Source: Phytoactinopolyspora halotolerans
GTDB lineage: Bacteria; Actinomycetota; Actinomycetes; Jiangellales; Jiangellaceae
Length of the DNA: 64,000 bases
Reading direction: 5' to 3'
NCBI RefSeq assembly: GCF_010550675.1
Contig: NZ_JAAGOA010000007.1
Coordinates: 245,671-309,670 of the forward strand
The notes under the pieces were generated by a model. The model ran no database searches and was not told the DNA's origin. It saw only the letters and a list, made by a program, of their open reading frames with translations. The translations under genes and the position numbers were made by a program. This document shows, in pieces, positions 33,940 to 43,117 of the stretch; the stretch's first letter is position 1; each line of letters begins with the position of its first letter.

Positions 33940-36900
33940 TCAGCGAGGCGCGCCGCCGCGGGCGACGTCGCTACGGGCTGCGGCGCGGTTGATATCACCT
34001 GCCTCGCGCCGGGTGAGGACGTCCTCGTCCACGAGTTGGTCGGTCACCTCGCGGACGTGCCGGATGAACGCACCGCGGTTCTCCCACTCCTCGTCATCGA
34101 GGATGCGGTCGTTGACGGTGCAGCCATCGCCGACGTCGTAGTTCTGCACACCACTGTCGACGTCACCGACGAACACGGTCTCCCGCTGATCCGAGTCGGG
34201 GCACGCGGACACCTCGCCGGCGGCCAGCTCCATCCAGTTGACCCGCACCGGAGCGTCCGGGAAGACCAGGTGCAGCGGGAAGGTGCCCTCGGTCTGGCTC
34301 AGATCGAACGTGACGTTCTGCCAGGCCGCGACGTCGTCGCCGATCACAATGGTGCCGTCGTTGCCCTGGTCGGACGAGTCCACGGCCACCGGCCCGCCGT
34401 CCTCGTCGAAGCGATACCAGGCGAGGTTACCGCCGCCGACGTCGCCGCCGCCCGGCTCGGCCACCAGGGACTGGATCTCGTCTGCTGTCAGGGCCCGGTC
34501 GAAGATGTTGAAATCGTCGACCGCTCCGTTGAGCAGCGGATCCGCGGACCACTGCGACTCGCCGATCCAGTTCTGCGGGGTCTCCCCCAGATCGGACGGG
34601 CTCAGCGTCATGTTGGTGTTGGTTCCGATCGGCTCCCCGTCCAGATACAGCGTGCCGGTGGTGCCGGACAGGGTCACGGCGACGTGGTGCCAGCCCTCGG
34701 TCGGCAGTTGCTGCGAGCCGTTGATCTGCTGCTCACCGGAGCCGGTCGTGATCGCATACCGGAGGTTGTTCGTACCGCCGGCGCTGGGCGTGAGGAACAT
34801 GTAGTTGGTCGTGCCCGAGCCGAAGTCGAAGACCCGGGTCCACGTCTGACCACCGTCCCAATCCACCCACGCGGAGATGGTGAAGTCCTCCACCTCGCTG
34901 ACGATGCCCTGCGGCAGCTCCACGTACTCCAGCGGGCTGCCACTGTTGAGCTGCACGGCGCTGCCGAAACCGTCCGGACCGTCGGTCCGTCCGACCTCGA
35001 CCTGGCCTTCGATCTGTGCGGTGCCCAGCAGCTCGCCGTCCGGCGAGTCGCGGCGCACCTCGACCGTGGCGTCGGTGGCTGCCGCCGCGCGCAGCGTCAT
35101 CTCACCGATGCCGTCGAGGTTGTAGGGCTCGTACGACGCCCACGCGCCGCCCTGACCCGTGATCGCCTCGCCGCCGCCGGTCTCCGAATCGTTGGCGTCG
35201 CTGACGCCGATCTGCGACGAATCGCTGAAGTGTTCCGCCTCCTTGCGGTGTTGCTGCAGGAAGTGCGTCACGCCACCGGTCAGCTGCGGCGCCCCGGACT
35301 CGCCGCCGAGGTCGGTGTAGCTGGCGGTGACCGTCAGGGCGATGTCGGCGGCGTCGCCGTGCTCCGCGTCCGATTGAGTGACGAGCACGCCCTCACACCC
35401 GGTCTGGGTTTGGCCGGGATGGACGTGGGCGTTGCCGCCCTCGTCGTGGTACAGGCCTTGCTGGACGGTGACCCGCTCGCAGTCGATATCGTCGCCGGAG
35501 CCGTCCTCCGCGTCCGAGACGGACACCTGGTACGGAATCTCGTCTCCCCAGCCGAAGACCTGGCCGTTGGCGGGTAGCTCGATCGTCACCTCGGGACGGG
35601 TGTTCCCGGCCGTGATGGTCAGGTTCGAACTGCTGGACCGCCCGGACGGATCGGTGACGGTCAACCGCACCAGGTACTCACCGGGCTCGGTGAAGGTGTG
35701 CGTCGGGTTCGGATCATCCGACGTCGTGCCGTCACCGAAGTCCCACGAGTAGGTCAGCTCGTCGCCGTCCGGATCGTGGCTGCCCTCGCTGGAGAACGCG
35801 ACCTCCAGCGGAGCGGGTCCGGAGTCCCGGTCGGAGCCGGCCTCGGCCACCGGGGTGCGGGCACCCTTGGTGTAGTTGATCTTGTACAGGCCCGAGTCCG
35901 GGTTGACGTTCTCACCGGCGTAGTTGAAGTCGATGCCCCACTCGATCAGGTACATCGCGCCGTCCGGCCCGAACTCCATGTCGTGCGGGCTACGGAACAG
36001 CGTGCTCGGCATGAACTGCTCGAAGCTGTCGTAGTCGCCGTTCTCATCCAGCCGGAGCATGCCGATCCAGTTCCGCGACCACTCCATGACGAACACCGCG
36101 TCGTCGTAGTACTCCGGGAACTGCCCGTCGCCCAGCAGATCCGCGTCGTAGTGGTAGACGTCTCCGGCGAACGCGGAGCGGCCACCACCGCCGGGGATCT
36201 CCGGGAACTCCGGCGACGTACCGTACGGGTACCAGATGAACGCGTCCTGGGCCGGCGGGACCACCTCCAGACCGGTGTTGAACGGCGAGTCGTTGCGCGG
36301 CCCGTTCTCGCAGTCGAAGAACTCGCCCGGCGTGCTGGTGGCGAAGTCCCATTCCCGGTACGCCTGGTTGTCGGCGATGCAGTACGGCCAGCCGTAGTTG
36401 CCCGCCTCCCGGATCTGGTTCCATTCGTCGTATCCGCGCGGGCCCCGGTTCGGGTTGTCGCTGCCCGCATCGGGGCCGACCTCGCCGGCGTAGACCCAGC
36501 CGGTCTCGTCGTCGACGGCGATCCGGAACGGGTTGCGGTGACCCATGGTGTAGATCTCGGGACGGGCGCCCTCGGTGCCCGGTTCGAACAGGTTGCCCTC
36601 CGGGATCGAGTACGAACCGTCGTCCTCCGGACGGATCCGGATGATCTTTCCGCGCAGATCGTTGGTGTTACCGGAGGTCCGACGCGCGTCGTAGGAACGC
36701 TTGGCGTCCTCGCTCTGGTACTGGTCGTAGATGCGTCCGTCGATCGGGGCGAAGCCCTGGGACGCGAAGTGCGCGGTGTCGTCGCCGGTGGAGATGTACA
36801 GGTTGCCGTCGGGGCCGAACGTCATCGAACCCGCCGAGTGGCAGCACACCTCCCGCTGGTGCGGTATCTCCAGCATGACCTCTTCGGACTCCATGTCCAG

Positions 36901-38019
36901 GCTGTCTCCGTCCACGGTGAACCTGGAGACGTGCTGTACCTGCGGCGACGGAGCGCTGTAGAACAGGTAGAGCCACTGGTTGTCCTCGAAGTCGGGGTCC
37001 AGCGCGATGCCGAGCAGGCCGTTCTCATTGCCCCGGTGCACCGGGATCTCGCCCGCCACCTTCACCGCGCCCGACTCCGGGTCGTAGATCTTGACCGTGC
37101 CGCCCAGCTCGACGTAGAAGACCCGTCCGTCGGGTGCGACGGCCAGCTCCATCGGGTTGGCGGTGTTGTCGTCCAGCGCCACCTTCTCGAACGACGCCTC
37201 GGTGGGGAGACCTTCGCGCGGTTCCCCGCAGTCGCCCTCGGCGACGCCGGCCGCCCACTCGATGCCGCCGAGGATGTGCTCGCGCATGAGCGGCTCGTCG
37301 TAATGCTCGGCGTTGTGGCCCAACGCCGAGTACCAGGTGCGCCCGCCGTCGAAGTTGGAGCACCAGGCGATCGGGTGGTCCTCACCCATCGCACCCGGCC
37401 CCGGGTTGTACGTCGACTCGTCCAGGGTGGCCAGGACGTGCACCTTCTCCCGCGGGTTCGCGGTGAAGTTGTACCACTCGTCGGTGCGGACCCATTCGGC
37501 CGGCAGCTCGGCGGTGGACGGATGCGTGGCGTCCTCGATCCGCACGGTGGCTTCCTGGAACTGGTCCGCCCCGGACGGATGATTCATGAAGAACGCGTCA
37601 CCCATCAGATCTGACCACCAGGGCCAGTCCGTCTTGTCCATGTTCGACGTCGAATGCAGCCCGACGAAACCACCGTCACGCTGGATGTACCGCTCGAACG
37701 CGTGCCGCTGGTCGGTGTTGAGCGTGTTCTCGCCGTCGGTGAAGAACACGATGGCCTCGTACTCGGCCAGGCCTTCGTCGGTGAAAACCGAGGCGTCCTG
37801 GGTTTCGGTCACCGAGAAGTTGTTCTCCGCGCCGAGTTCCTCGACAGCGGAGATGGCCGCCGGGATCGAACCGTGCCGGAAGCCGGTCGTCTTGTGGAAG
37901 AACAGCACGTCGTACTCATGCTCGTCTGCCTGTGCGGAACTGAGGGTGACCGCCGGCAGGGCCGAAGCCAGAAGAGCCGTCACCACCGGGAACAGGATGG
38001 ACCGATAACGTCGTCGCAT
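33940..38019 (-). CDS. Secreted multidomain ThuA / PQQ-type sugar dehydrogenase / PKD / LamG protein
   Basis: A 1359-residue exported protein. Order: signal peptide (RRRYRSILFPVVTALLASALPAV); ThuA-like domain to about residue 250 (VLFFHKTTGFRHGSIPAAI, GGFVGLHSTS); a glucose/sorbosone-dehydrogenase beta-propeller at about 280-690 (NPMELAVAPDGRVFYVE, GLLGIALDPDF, MGHRNPFRIAVD); a PKD domain near 700-780 (TYSWDFGDGTT); a carbohydrate-binding-like stretch; and a LamG lectin domain near 985-1140 (FTISAWVDWDGG, GWHHVAVTLSGTTGTLYLDG). It probably oxidises a sugar outside the cell using PQQ while bound to a polymer. Start ATG 38019 has GAGAGGA upstream. The C-terminal 60 residues are unassigned. Confidence 0.9.
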   Translation of the reverse strand: MRRRYRSILFPVVTALLASALPAVTLSSAQADEHEYDVLFFHKTTGFRHGSIPAAISAVEELGAENNFSVTETQDASVFTDEGLAEYEAIVFFTDGENTLNTDQRHAFERYIQRDGGFVGLHSTSNMDKTDWPWWSDLMGDAFFMNHPSGADQFQEATVRIEDATHPSTAELPAEWVRTDEWYNFTANPREKVHVLATLDESTYNPGPGAMGEDHPIAWCSNFDGGRTWYSALGHNAEHYDEPLMREHILGGIEWAAGVAEGDCGEPREGLPTEASFEKVALDDNTANPMELAVAPDGRVFYVELGGTVKIYDPESGAVKVAGEIPVHRGNENGLLGIALDPDFEDNQWLYLFYSAPSPQVQHVSRFTVDGDSLDMESEEVMLEIPHQREVCCHSAGSMTFGPDGNLYISTGDDTAHFASQGFAPIDGRIYDQYQSEDAKRSYDARRTSGNTNDLRGKIIRIRPEDDGSYSIPEGNLFEPGTEGARPEIYTMGHRNPFRIAVDDETGWVYAGEVGPDAGSDNPNRGPRGYDEWNQIREAGNYGWPYCIADNQAYREWDFATSTPGEFFDCENGPRNDSPFNTGLEVVPPAQDAFIWYPYGTSPEFPEIPGGGGRSAFAGDVYHYDADLLGDGQFPEYYDDAVFVMEWSRNWIGMLRLDENGDYDSFEQFMPSTLFRSPHDMEFGPDGAMYLIEWGIDFNYAGENVNPDSGLYKINYTKGARTPVAEAGSDRDSGPAPLEVAFSSEGSHDPDGDELTYSWDFGDGTTSDDPNPTHTFTEPGEYLVRLTVTDPSGRSSSSNLTITAGNTRPEVTIELPANGQVFGWGDEIPYQVSVSDAEDGSGDDIDCERVTVQQGLYHDEGGNAHVHPGQTQTGCEGVLVTQSDAEHGDAADIALTVTASYTDLGGESGAPQLTGGVTHFLQQHRKEAEHFSDSSQIGVSDANDSETGGGEAITGQGGAWASYEPYNLDGIGEMTLRAAAATDATVEVRRDSPDGELLGTAQIEGQVEVGRTDGPDGFGSAVQLNSGSPLEYVELPQGIVSEVEDFTISAWVDWDGGQTWTRVFDFGSGTTNYMFLTPSAGGTNNLRYAITTGSGEQQINGSQQLPTEGWHHVAVTLSGTTGTLYLDGEPIGTNTNMTLSPSDLGETPQNWIGESQWSADPLLNGAVDDFNIFDRALTADEIQSLVAEPGGGDVGGGNLAWYRFDEDGGPVAVDSSDQGNDGTIVIGDDVAAWQNVTFDLSQTEGTFPLHLVFPDAPVRVNWMELAAGEVSACPDSDQRETVFVGDVDSGVQNYDVGDGCTVNDRILDDEEWENRGAFIRHVREVTDQLVDEDVLTRREAGDINRAAARSDVARGGAPR

Positions 38020-38095
38020 AGTCCTCTCACCGTCGCTCGTTTCGGATGGGAATTCGAAGAACGTCGAGCACTCGTGTGTTGCCGGAGAATCATGG

Positions 38096-38989
38096 TCAGC
38101 GGTTCGTCGCACCTCCTCCCTGCACAAGACCGGCGAGAAACGCCAATCCGTCGACGGCGATCGCGTCCTGGTTCCGCGCCAACGGGCGCCAGATCGAGGT
38201 CGCCGCCGCGAGCGTCGCGTTCTCCGCCGTGAAAGACTCGATCACCAGCGGCCCCTGGTAACCCGCCGCGTCGAGCGCCCCGACGATGCCCGGCCAGTCG
38301 AGATGGTCCGCGCCGGGCGCCCCGCGATCGTTGGCGCACACCTGCACATGCGCGATCCGTCCGGCGGCCTTCCGGATGGCCGCCGGGATGTCCTGCTCCT
38401 CGATGTTCATGTGGTAGATGTCCAGCGCCACACCGCAGGCCTGGGTCGGCAGGCCCTCCAGTGCTTCGAGTACCTGGTCGACAGTGTTGATCAGGCTGGT
38501 CTCGTATCGGTTGAGCGGTTCGACGGCCACGGTGACGCCGGCGCCCTTCGCGTGCTCGACCACCGGGGCGAGGCTGTCCCGGAGCTGCAGGTAACACGCG
38601 CGCCGCTCGGTGTCCGACATCCGCCACGCGCGCCCCACCGACGTGTAGGCCGGGCCGGCGACCACCGATGCCGAGATCCCGGCCGCCATGTCCACCGCAC
38701 GTCGCAGGTAGTCCCTCGTGGCGGCGACCGTCTCCCGGTCGGCGGCCACGAGCTCCCGGCCCGGCCCCATCGCCAGTACCACGGTCGCCGACAGGCCTAG
38801 CGAGTCGAGCAGCTTCGCCGTGCGGTCCGGGTCCCAATGGTCGACGTTCTCGACCGGAAGCTCGATCGTGTCGAAACCCCAGTCCCGGACCCGCGGCGCC
38901 AGCTCGGCGATCCGGTCATCGGTCACCGGAGAGGCCCACACCCACGCGTTGACCCCGAACGTCCTCGTTGCCTTGATCGGTTCTGTCAC
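38096..38989 (-). CDS. Sugar phosphate isomerase/epimerase (xylose-isomerase-like TIM barrel)
   Basis: A 297-residue AP_endonuc_2-type TIM barrel, a family that includes tagatose/psicose epimerases, hydroxypyruvate isomerase and inosose dehydratase. Metal-site segments are VAVEPLNRYETSLINTVDQ, CGVALDIYHMNIEEQDI, IAHVQVCANDRGAPGADHLDW and PLVIESFTAEN, supplying Glu, Asp, His and Glu. This pattern is close to D-tagatose 3-epimerase/D-psicose epimerase relatives. The ATG overlaps the stop of the LivF-type ATPase gene by 4 bases, so it is co-translated with the transporter, which suggests that the transporter carries a sugar or polyol. Confidence 0.9.
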   Translation of the reverse strand: MTEPIKATRTFGVNAWVWASPVTDDRIAELAPRVRDWGFDTIELPVENVDHWDPDRTAKLLDSLGLSATVVLAMGPGRELVAADRETVAATRDYLRRAVDMAAGISASVVAGPAYTSVGRAWRMSDTERRACYLQLRDSLAPVVEHAKGAGVTVAVEPLNRYETSLINTVDQVLEALEGLPTQACGVALDIYHMNIEEQDIPAAIRKAAGRIAHVQVCANDRGAPGADHLDWPGIVGALDAAGYQGPLVIESFTAENATLAAATSIWRPLARNQDAIAVDGLAFLAGLVQGGGATNR

Positions 38990-39723
38990 TGGATCTCCTC
39001 CTTAGCGGTGCCCACACCCAGGTACCGGCGTTGCAGGTCAGGCCGGGTCAGCAGCTCGTCCCCGGCGAACTGTGCCTCGATGGCGCCGGACACCATGACG
39101 AGCTGCCGGTGTGCCATCCGCACCGCGGCGCGCAGGTTCTGCTCGACGACGAGGACGGCCACCCCCTCGTCGACCAGGTGATGCACGGCGTCGACGAGGA
39201 CGTCGACGATGGTCGGGGCCAGCCCTTCGGACGGCTCATCCATCACGATCAGGTCCGCGTTCAGCAGCAACGCCCGGCCGACGGCGAGCATCTGCTGCTC
39301 GCCGCCGGACAGGTTCCCGCCGCTGTGCCGCTTGCGTTCGGCCAGGCGCGGGAACAGCTCGTACACCGCCTCCGGCGTCCACCGTTTGTTCCGTGTGCCG
39401 CGTGCCAGCATGGCGAGGTGCTCGTCCACCGTGAGTGATGGGAAGAGCCGGCGCCCCTGCGGGACGTAGGCGATGCCCATCCGGGCGATCCGTTCCGGTG
39501 CGAGGCCGTCGACGCGGCGGCCGCGCAACGAGATCTGCCCGTCCGACGACGGCAGGAAGCCGACCAACGTGTCGCACAGGGTGGTCTTGCCCATGCCGTT
39601 GCGGCCCACGATGGCGACCGCCTCGACGCCCATGCTGAAGTCGAGCTTCTCCAGCACCATCGACGCGCCGTAGCCGGCGCACAGGCCGCGGACGTCGAGC
39701 AGGGGTTCCCCGGTCTGATTCAT
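38986..39723 (-). CDS. Liv-type ABC transporter ATP-binding protein (LivF-like)
   Basis: A 245-residue ATPase of the branched-chain amino acid-type (HAAT) importer family. Walker A is IVGRNGMGKTTL, the signature is NLSGGEQQMLAVGRALL, and Walker B is LIVMDEPSEGLAP; the GLAP after Walker B is characteristic of LivF and UrtE. It overlaps livG at its start and the isomerase at its end, both by 4 bases. Confidence 0.93.
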   Translation of the reverse strand: MNQTGEPLLDVRGLCAGYGASMVLEKLDFSMGVEAVAIVGRNGMGKTTLCDTLVGFLPSSDGQISLRGRRVDGLAPERIARMGIAYVPQGRRLFPSLTVDEHLAMLARGTRNKRWTPEAVYELFPRLAERKRHSGGNLSGGEQQMLAVGRALLLNADLIVMDEPSEGLAPTIVDVLVDAVHHLVDEGVAVLVVEQNLRAAVRMAHRQLVMVSGAIEAQFAGDELLTRPDLQRRYLGVGTAKEEIQ

Positions 39724-40508
39724 GACGACGCCTCCACACCGAGATAGATCTCGTGCACATCCGGGTCGCTCTGGATCTGTTCCGGGGTGCCGGCGGTGAC
39801 CATGGCGCCGTCGGCCATGACCACCACCCGCTGCGACAGGCTGAACGCCACCTCCATGTCGTGCTCGATCAGCAGCAGCGTCACCTCCCCGGCCAGCGAG
39901 TCCAGGAGTTCGACCAGCCGTTCCCGTTCACCGCGGGAGAGGCCGGAGGCCGGCTCGTCCAGCAGCATCACGTCCGGCTGCGTGGCGATGGCCATGCCGA
40001 GCTCCAGCTGGCGTTTCTGGCCGTGTGCGAGCTCACCCGCGGCGGTGTCGAGGTGGTCGCCGAGCCACACCGACTCGGCCACCTCGGTGGCTTCCTCGTC
40101 CAGCCGCCGGTCGACCGGTGAGCGCCACAGCGGCCAGTGCCGGCCGCGGTGCCCGGCGAGCGCGAGGTAGATGTTCTCCCGGATGGTGAGCCCGTCGAAG
40201 CTCCGGGCCTTCTGGTACGTCCGCGCCATCCCCAACCGGGGACGGTGCCGGGAGGGGAGGAACGTACAGTCCCGCCCCTTGATGGCAACCGTCCCGTCGG
40301 TGGGGGTGATGTCCCCGGCGATGACGTTGAACAGGGTCGTCTTGCCGGCTCCGTTCGGGCCGAGGATCGCCAGCCGCTCACCACGGGTGACGTCGAGGTC
40401 GATGCCTTTCAACGCGAGCAGGCCTCCGAACGCCACCACCACCGAACGCACCTGGATCACTGGGTCCGCGATCGCCGGGACGGCGGGTGCGGGCGTGGTC
40501 TGGGTCAT
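39720..40508 (-). CDS. Liv-type ABC transporter ATP-binding protein (LivG-like)
   Basis: A 262-residue ATPase, the heterodimer partner of the LivF-like subunit. Walker A is ILGPNGAGKTTLFNVIAGD, the signature is the shortened LAHGQKRQLELGMAIA typical of LivG, and Walker B is VMLLDEPASGLSRGE. The open frame extends to 40601, but the ATG at 40508 has GAGGAGAGGA upstream and gives a normal N-terminus after a short Pro/Ala-rich tail (QTTPAPAVPAIADP). It starts 23 bases after the binding-protein stop. Confidence 0.92.
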   Translation of the reverse strand: MTQTTPAPAVPAIADPVIQVRSVVVAFGGLLALKGIDLDVTRGERLAILGPNGAGKTTLFNVIAGDITPTDGTVAIKGRDCTFLPSRHRPRLGMARTYQKARSFDGLTIRENIYLALAGHRGRHWPLWRSPVDRRLDEEATEVAESVWLGDHLDTAAGELAHGQKRQLELGMAIATQPDVMLLDEPASGLSRGERERLVELLDSLAGEVTLLLIEHDMEVAFSLSQRVVVMADGAMVTAGTPEQIQSDPDVHEIYLGVEASS

Positions 40509-40531
40509 GGCTGTCCTCTCCTCACCTGCGG

Positions 40532-42049
40532 CTACTGCTGCGGGACGCCGTCGACCACCGGGATGGCGTTGCCCTCCCACGGAAGGTCGCGCTCCTCGCA
40601 CTCCGGGAAATCGCGGGACGGAGACGGGGTATCCGGGCTGAACGTGCCGCCGAAGGTCTGGTCGACCCCTGGGACGATCGCCACGGTCTCCTGCACGATC
40701 TCGCCGTCGTCGTTCACGGCCAGCTGGGACAGGCCGACGTCGACGATGCCGCTGCGGTTCTCGTCCAGGCTGATGTCGCCGTAGGGCAGCTCGAGCGTGA
40801 GGCCGCCGATCGCCGCGTGCAGCGCGTCCTTGTCGGAGATGTCGCCGTCCACGGCCGCGAGCCCTTCGACCAGCGCGACGCCGGCCGTGTAGTACCCGTA
40901 GAAGAACCCGAACGCGGCAGCGACCGACGGCGGCGCCGGCTCGTTTCCGCTCAGCGATCCGGGCAACGTCTCCCAGGTGTCGTCGGCGCTGGCCAGGTAC
41001 TCCTCGATCGCCGGCGTCTGCACGTCGCCCGGCAGTGTGGCGAAGCCGCCGATGTAAGCACCGGCGATGTCGGTGCCGAGGGCCTGCGCCAGGTCCGGGT
41101 TGAAGAACAGGTTGCCGGCGTGCTGGTCACCGGTCAGGTCCCCCTTCGCGTTCACGAAGGCCTCCAGCGACGCCTGGGTACCCGTGCCGCCGACGGCCCA
41201 GAAGTATCCGTCGACCTCGTCCGGGTCCGGCAGCTGGGCGATGTACGACGAGTAGTCCGTCGTGCCGAGCGGCGGGAACACCCGGTGAGTGACGTCGCCG
41301 CCGACGGCGCAGAAGTCGGCGATGAAGCCGCCCGCGGAGGTGTGGCCGAAGCTGTAGTCGTCGGCGATCACGGCCACCGTGTCCCAGCCCTCCTGGTTGT
41401 GCAGGATGTCGCCGAGGCCGGCGTTCCAGATCGCGCCGTCGCCGTAGAACCTGAAGTAGTTCGGCGCCTGCACGTGCAGCGTCTGCTCCTGCGAGCCGGA
41501 GATCCCGGCCAGCACCGTGAGCTCAGGGTTGGCCTTCGCGTACTCGGCGATGGCCAGTCCCTCGTCGCCGGAGAGCGGGCCGATGATCACGTTGGCGTCG
41601 AGCTGCTCCACCAGGCGGCGGACCTCCTGCAGGATCCGGTCCGGCGTGTCGTCGCCGCAGCCGATGCCGACCAGCTCGATCGGGGTCCCGGCCACCTCGG
41701 CCCCGCTGAATCCGTCCAGCGCGCTGGTGGTCGAGTTCACCGTGGCCCCGGCGTGGTTGACCATGGCCAGCGCCGTGCCGCCCACCACGTCCTCGTGGAA
41801 ACCGCCGAACGGTCCCTCGCATTGGCCGAGGATGCCGAGGCGGACGGTGCTGTCGTCCCCGGTGCTCGCGTCCGGAGCCTCCTCGTCGCCGTCGTCGCCG
41901 TCGTCGCCGGCGTCTGCCGGCTCGTCCACGTTCTCCTCGGCGGGAAGGCCGGCGGTGTCGTCACCGTCGCCCCCACATCCCGCGGTCAACAGCGCCAACC
42001 CGGTGGCCAGGGACAATGCGAATGTCGCCCGGCGTCTCAGTCCAGTCAT
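40532..42049 (-). CDS. Liv-type substrate-binding lipoprotein
   Basis: A 505-residue binding protein of the leucine/amide-type (Peripla_BP_6) family. The lipoprotein signal has lipobox LTAGC with Cys25. A strongly acidic linker (residues about 35-60, repeated Asp/Gly/Glu) precedes the domain starting VRLGILGQCEGPFGGFHEDVVGGTALAMVNHAG. It is about 100 residues longer than LivJ, mostly because of the linker and a C-terminal extension. The ligand is unknown; co-translated isomerase and neighbouring sugar genes argue against a plain amino acid. Confidence 0.9.
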   Translation of the reverse strand: MTGLRRRATFALSLATGLALLTAGCGGDGDDTAGLPAEENVDEPADAGDDGDDGDEEAPDASTGDDSTVRLGILGQCEGPFGGFHEDVVGGTALAMVNHAGATVNSTTSALDGFSGAEVAGTPIELVGIGCGDDTPDRILQEVRRLVEQLDANVIIGPLSGDEGLAIAEYAKANPELTVLAGISGSQEQTLHVQAPNYFRFYGDGAIWNAGLGDILHNQEGWDTVAVIADDYSFGHTSAGGFIADFCAVGGDVTHRVFPPLGTTDYSSYIAQLPDPDEVDGYFWAVGGTGTQASLEAFVNAKGDLTGDQHAGNLFFNPDLAQALGTDIAGAYIGGFATLPGDVQTPAIEEYLASADDTWETLPGSLSGNEPAPPSVAAAFGFFYGYYTAGVALVEGLAAVDGDISDKDALHAAIGGLTLELPYGDISLDENRSGIVDVGLSQLAVNDDGEIVQETVAIVPGVDQTFGGTFSPDTPSPSRDFPECEERDLPWEGNAIPVVDGVPQQ

Positions 42050-42079
42050 GGTCGTGATCCTCCAGTCGGTCTGTGTGTG

Positions 42080-43117
42080 TCAGGCGGCGGACGACGGTCC
42101 GCCGGCCGGTGCGGTCGGCGCCGCAGATGCGGGCTTGTTCACCCGGCGCCAGACTCGTGCAGCGATTCCGGCCAGCCCTTCCGGCGACAACACCATGATC
42201 AGCAGCACGACGGCGCCGATGACGGTGTTGAACCTGGCCTCGGTGATTCCGATCTGATCGATGAGCGGAAGGTCTCGTAGGTAGGTGAACGCCAACACGT
42301 ACACGAACGCGCCCAGCCACGCGCCCTCGAAGTAGGAGATGCCACCGATCACCGCCATGATCAGCAGGATCAGGCTGGGTCCGATGGCGATGGACGCGGG
42401 ATCGATCTGCCCGTTCCACCAGACGTGCAGCACCCCACTGAGCCCGGCGACGAAGCCGGCCAGCGTGAAGGCCAACGTCCGGTGCATCGGCACGTTGTAT
42501 CCCAGCGAGGCCATCCGGATCGGATCATCCCGCACCCCCTGCAGCGTCAGGCCGAACGTGGCCCTGCCCAGCGCCTTGAATCCCAGGTACACGAGGACGG
42601 AAAGCACGAGTCCGGCGTAGTACAGGCGGACCGGCGGCCCCATCAGGTCCGGACGCTGGATACTGGTGATCCCTCCGGGCCCGGACAGTTCGACGATCTG
42701 CGCGAAGACGAAGAACCCGATCACCGCGTAGACCAGGGTGAGCATCAGGAAGTACAACCCGGTGGTCCGGCTGGCGAGCGCCCCCAGCACGAACGCGACG
42801 GCGGTGGTGATCACGATCGCGAAGACCACCGCCAGCCACGGGTTCATCCCCAGGTTGAGACCGCGGGCGCCACCCTCCACGGCCGCGTTGCCGAACATGA
42901 ATCCAGCGACCCCCACCAGCAGGAACTGCGCCAGCGAGACCATGCCGCCGTAGCGGGCGAGGAACACGATCGTCGCGGCGGCGACGCCGAGCATCATGGT
43001 CTGCGTGAGCACGAAGTTGACGAAGAACGCCGACGCGAGATTCGGCATGGCGAGCAACACGACAACCAGCAGCGCCAGCCCGATGTTGCCGCGGGTGAGC
43101 AGACGACGGGCGGTCAT
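42080..43117 (-). CDS. Liv-type ABC permease (LivM-like)
   Basis: A 345-residue membrane subunit with about nine to ten hydrophobic segments. The cytoplasmic loop VLHVWWNGQIDP and the LivM motif GLTLQGVRDDPIRMASLGYNV are typical. The frame stays open to 43522, but the first 135 codons would be the overlapping livH sequence; the ATG at 43117 overlaps the livH stop by 4 bases and gives the correct N-terminus (MTARRLLTRGNIG). Confidence 0.92.
   Translation of the reverse strand: MTARRLLTRGNIGLALLVVVLLAMPNLASAFFVNFVLTQTMMLGVAAATIVFLARYGGMVSLAQFLLVGVAGFMFGNAAVEGGARGLNLGMNPWLAVVFAIVITTAVAFVLGALASRTTGLYFLMLTLVYAVIGFFVFAQIVELSGPGGITSIQRPDLMGPPVRLYYAGLVLSVLVYLGFKALGRATFGLTLQGVRDDPIRMASLGYNVPMHRTLAFTLAGFVAGLSGVLHVWWNGQIDPASIAIGPSLILLIMAVIGGISYFEGAWLGAFVYVLAFTYLRDLPLIDQIGITEARFNTVIGAVVLLIMVLSPEGLAGIAARVWRRVNKPASAAPTAPAGGPSSAA

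Noticed and set aside
40487..42280. A 597-codon plus-strand open frame
   Set aside because: It is antisense to the Liv-type binding protein and has no recognisable domain.
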